From contig MGON01000064.1 in the NCBI GenBank assembly GCA_001795345.1, positions 6,592 to 21,984 of the forward strand: a DNA stretch of 15,393 nt. The letters are read 5' to 3'. The stretch comes from Chloroflexi bacterium RIFCSPLOWO2_02_FULL_71_16. GTDB lineage: Bacteria; Chloroflexota; Limnocylindria; P2-11E. Both the position numbers and the translations under genes were made by a program. This document shows positions 15,260 to 15,393 of this stretch, piece by piece (the first letter of the stretch is position 1; each line of letters opens with the position of its first letter). A model generated the notes under the pieces. It made no database searches. It was given only the letters and a program-made list of their open reading frames with translations, and was not told where the DNA came from.

Positions 15260-15393
15260 ATGCCTGAGCTGCCGGAGGTCGAGACGATCGCGCGGCAGCT
15301 GCGCGGGTTCGTGGTCGGCCGCACCGTGGCCGGCTTCCGCTCGGAGTGGCATCGGCTGACCGAGCCCGAGCCGGCCGAGCTGTTCGGCGCGCG
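15260..15393 (+). CDS. mutM: Formamidopyrimidine-DNA glycosylase, 5' part only
   Basis: The first 44 residues are visible before the window ends. MPELPEVETIARQLRGFVVG is the hallmark N-terminus of Fpg/Nei glycosylases. After Met removal, the N-terminal Pro is the nucleophile that forms the Schiff base with the damaged nucleotide, and the following Glu is the catalytic acid. Fpg removes 8-oxoguanine and formamidopyrimidines and nicks the backbone; PolA from the adjacent gene can fill the gap. The gene begins 23 bp after the polA stop, probably in one operon. Fpg is favoured over Nei by the VETIARQL context and by the common polA-mutM gene order, but the zinc finger that would help is outside the window. 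Confidence 0.93.
   Translation, partial: MPELPEVETIARQLRGFVVGRTVAGFRSEWHRLTEPEPAELFGA

Noticed and set aside
15253-15267. Alternative fpg start at ATG 15253
   Set aside because: This frame stops after four codons. The ATG at 15260 gives the required MPELPEVE N-terminus.

Overview
The window is very GC-rich (roughly 70% by eye), with almost every codon ending in G or C. It carries gap-free housekeeping and accessory genes of a free-living bacterium. I see no mobile element, CRISPR array, prophage or rRNA. The protein set fits Chloroflexota, perhaps a Limnocylindria/Ellin6529-type lineage: a proofreading-type DnaE with all PHP metal ligands, a three-domain PolA with a dead 3'-5' exonuclease, polA followed directly by fpg/mutM, an orphan AAA+ ATPase, and a mix of Shine-Dalgarno and near-leaderless starts. 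The taxonomy is inferred from style; no marker was searched.

Left part (1-3366): the 3'-truncated aceB (malate synthase A, minus strand) is divergent from a polytopic membrane protein ending in an endonuclease/exonuclease/phosphatase (EEP) domain. The 7-bp element TATCCTA between them reads as a -10 hexamer on both strands. Middle (3430-7893): dnaE, apparently started from an ATC codon behind a perfect Shine-Dalgarno sequence, is followed by a small soluble sensor histidine kinase in the same frame as the dnaE stop. A minus-strand tRNA-Leu(CAA) with a good promoter ends 4 nt from the kinase stop.

Right-middle (8135-11051): a plus-strand AAA+ ATPase of unknown function converges on a minus-strand operon of an inositol-monophosphatase family enzyme and a SAM hydroxide adenosyltransferase. 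The two operon genes overlap by TGA/GTG, and the convergent pair shares a single CTAG for both stop codons. Right part (11063-15393): an ECF sigma factor and its zinc-finger membrane anti-sigma factor form a signalling pair whose promoter region is squeezed against the phosphatase gene. Then come polA and the 5' end of fpg/mutM, a base-excision-repair pair.

No gene-free stretch exceeds 300 bases; the longest are about 151 bp (7984-8134) and 108 bp (12393-12500). I do not see a clear undescribed multi-gene system. The most notable signals are the ATC start of dnaE, a divergent fingers-loop sequence in DnaE, a candidate clamp-binding motif in the PolA linker, the uncharacterised AAA+ ATPase, and two compact divergent promoter arrangements.
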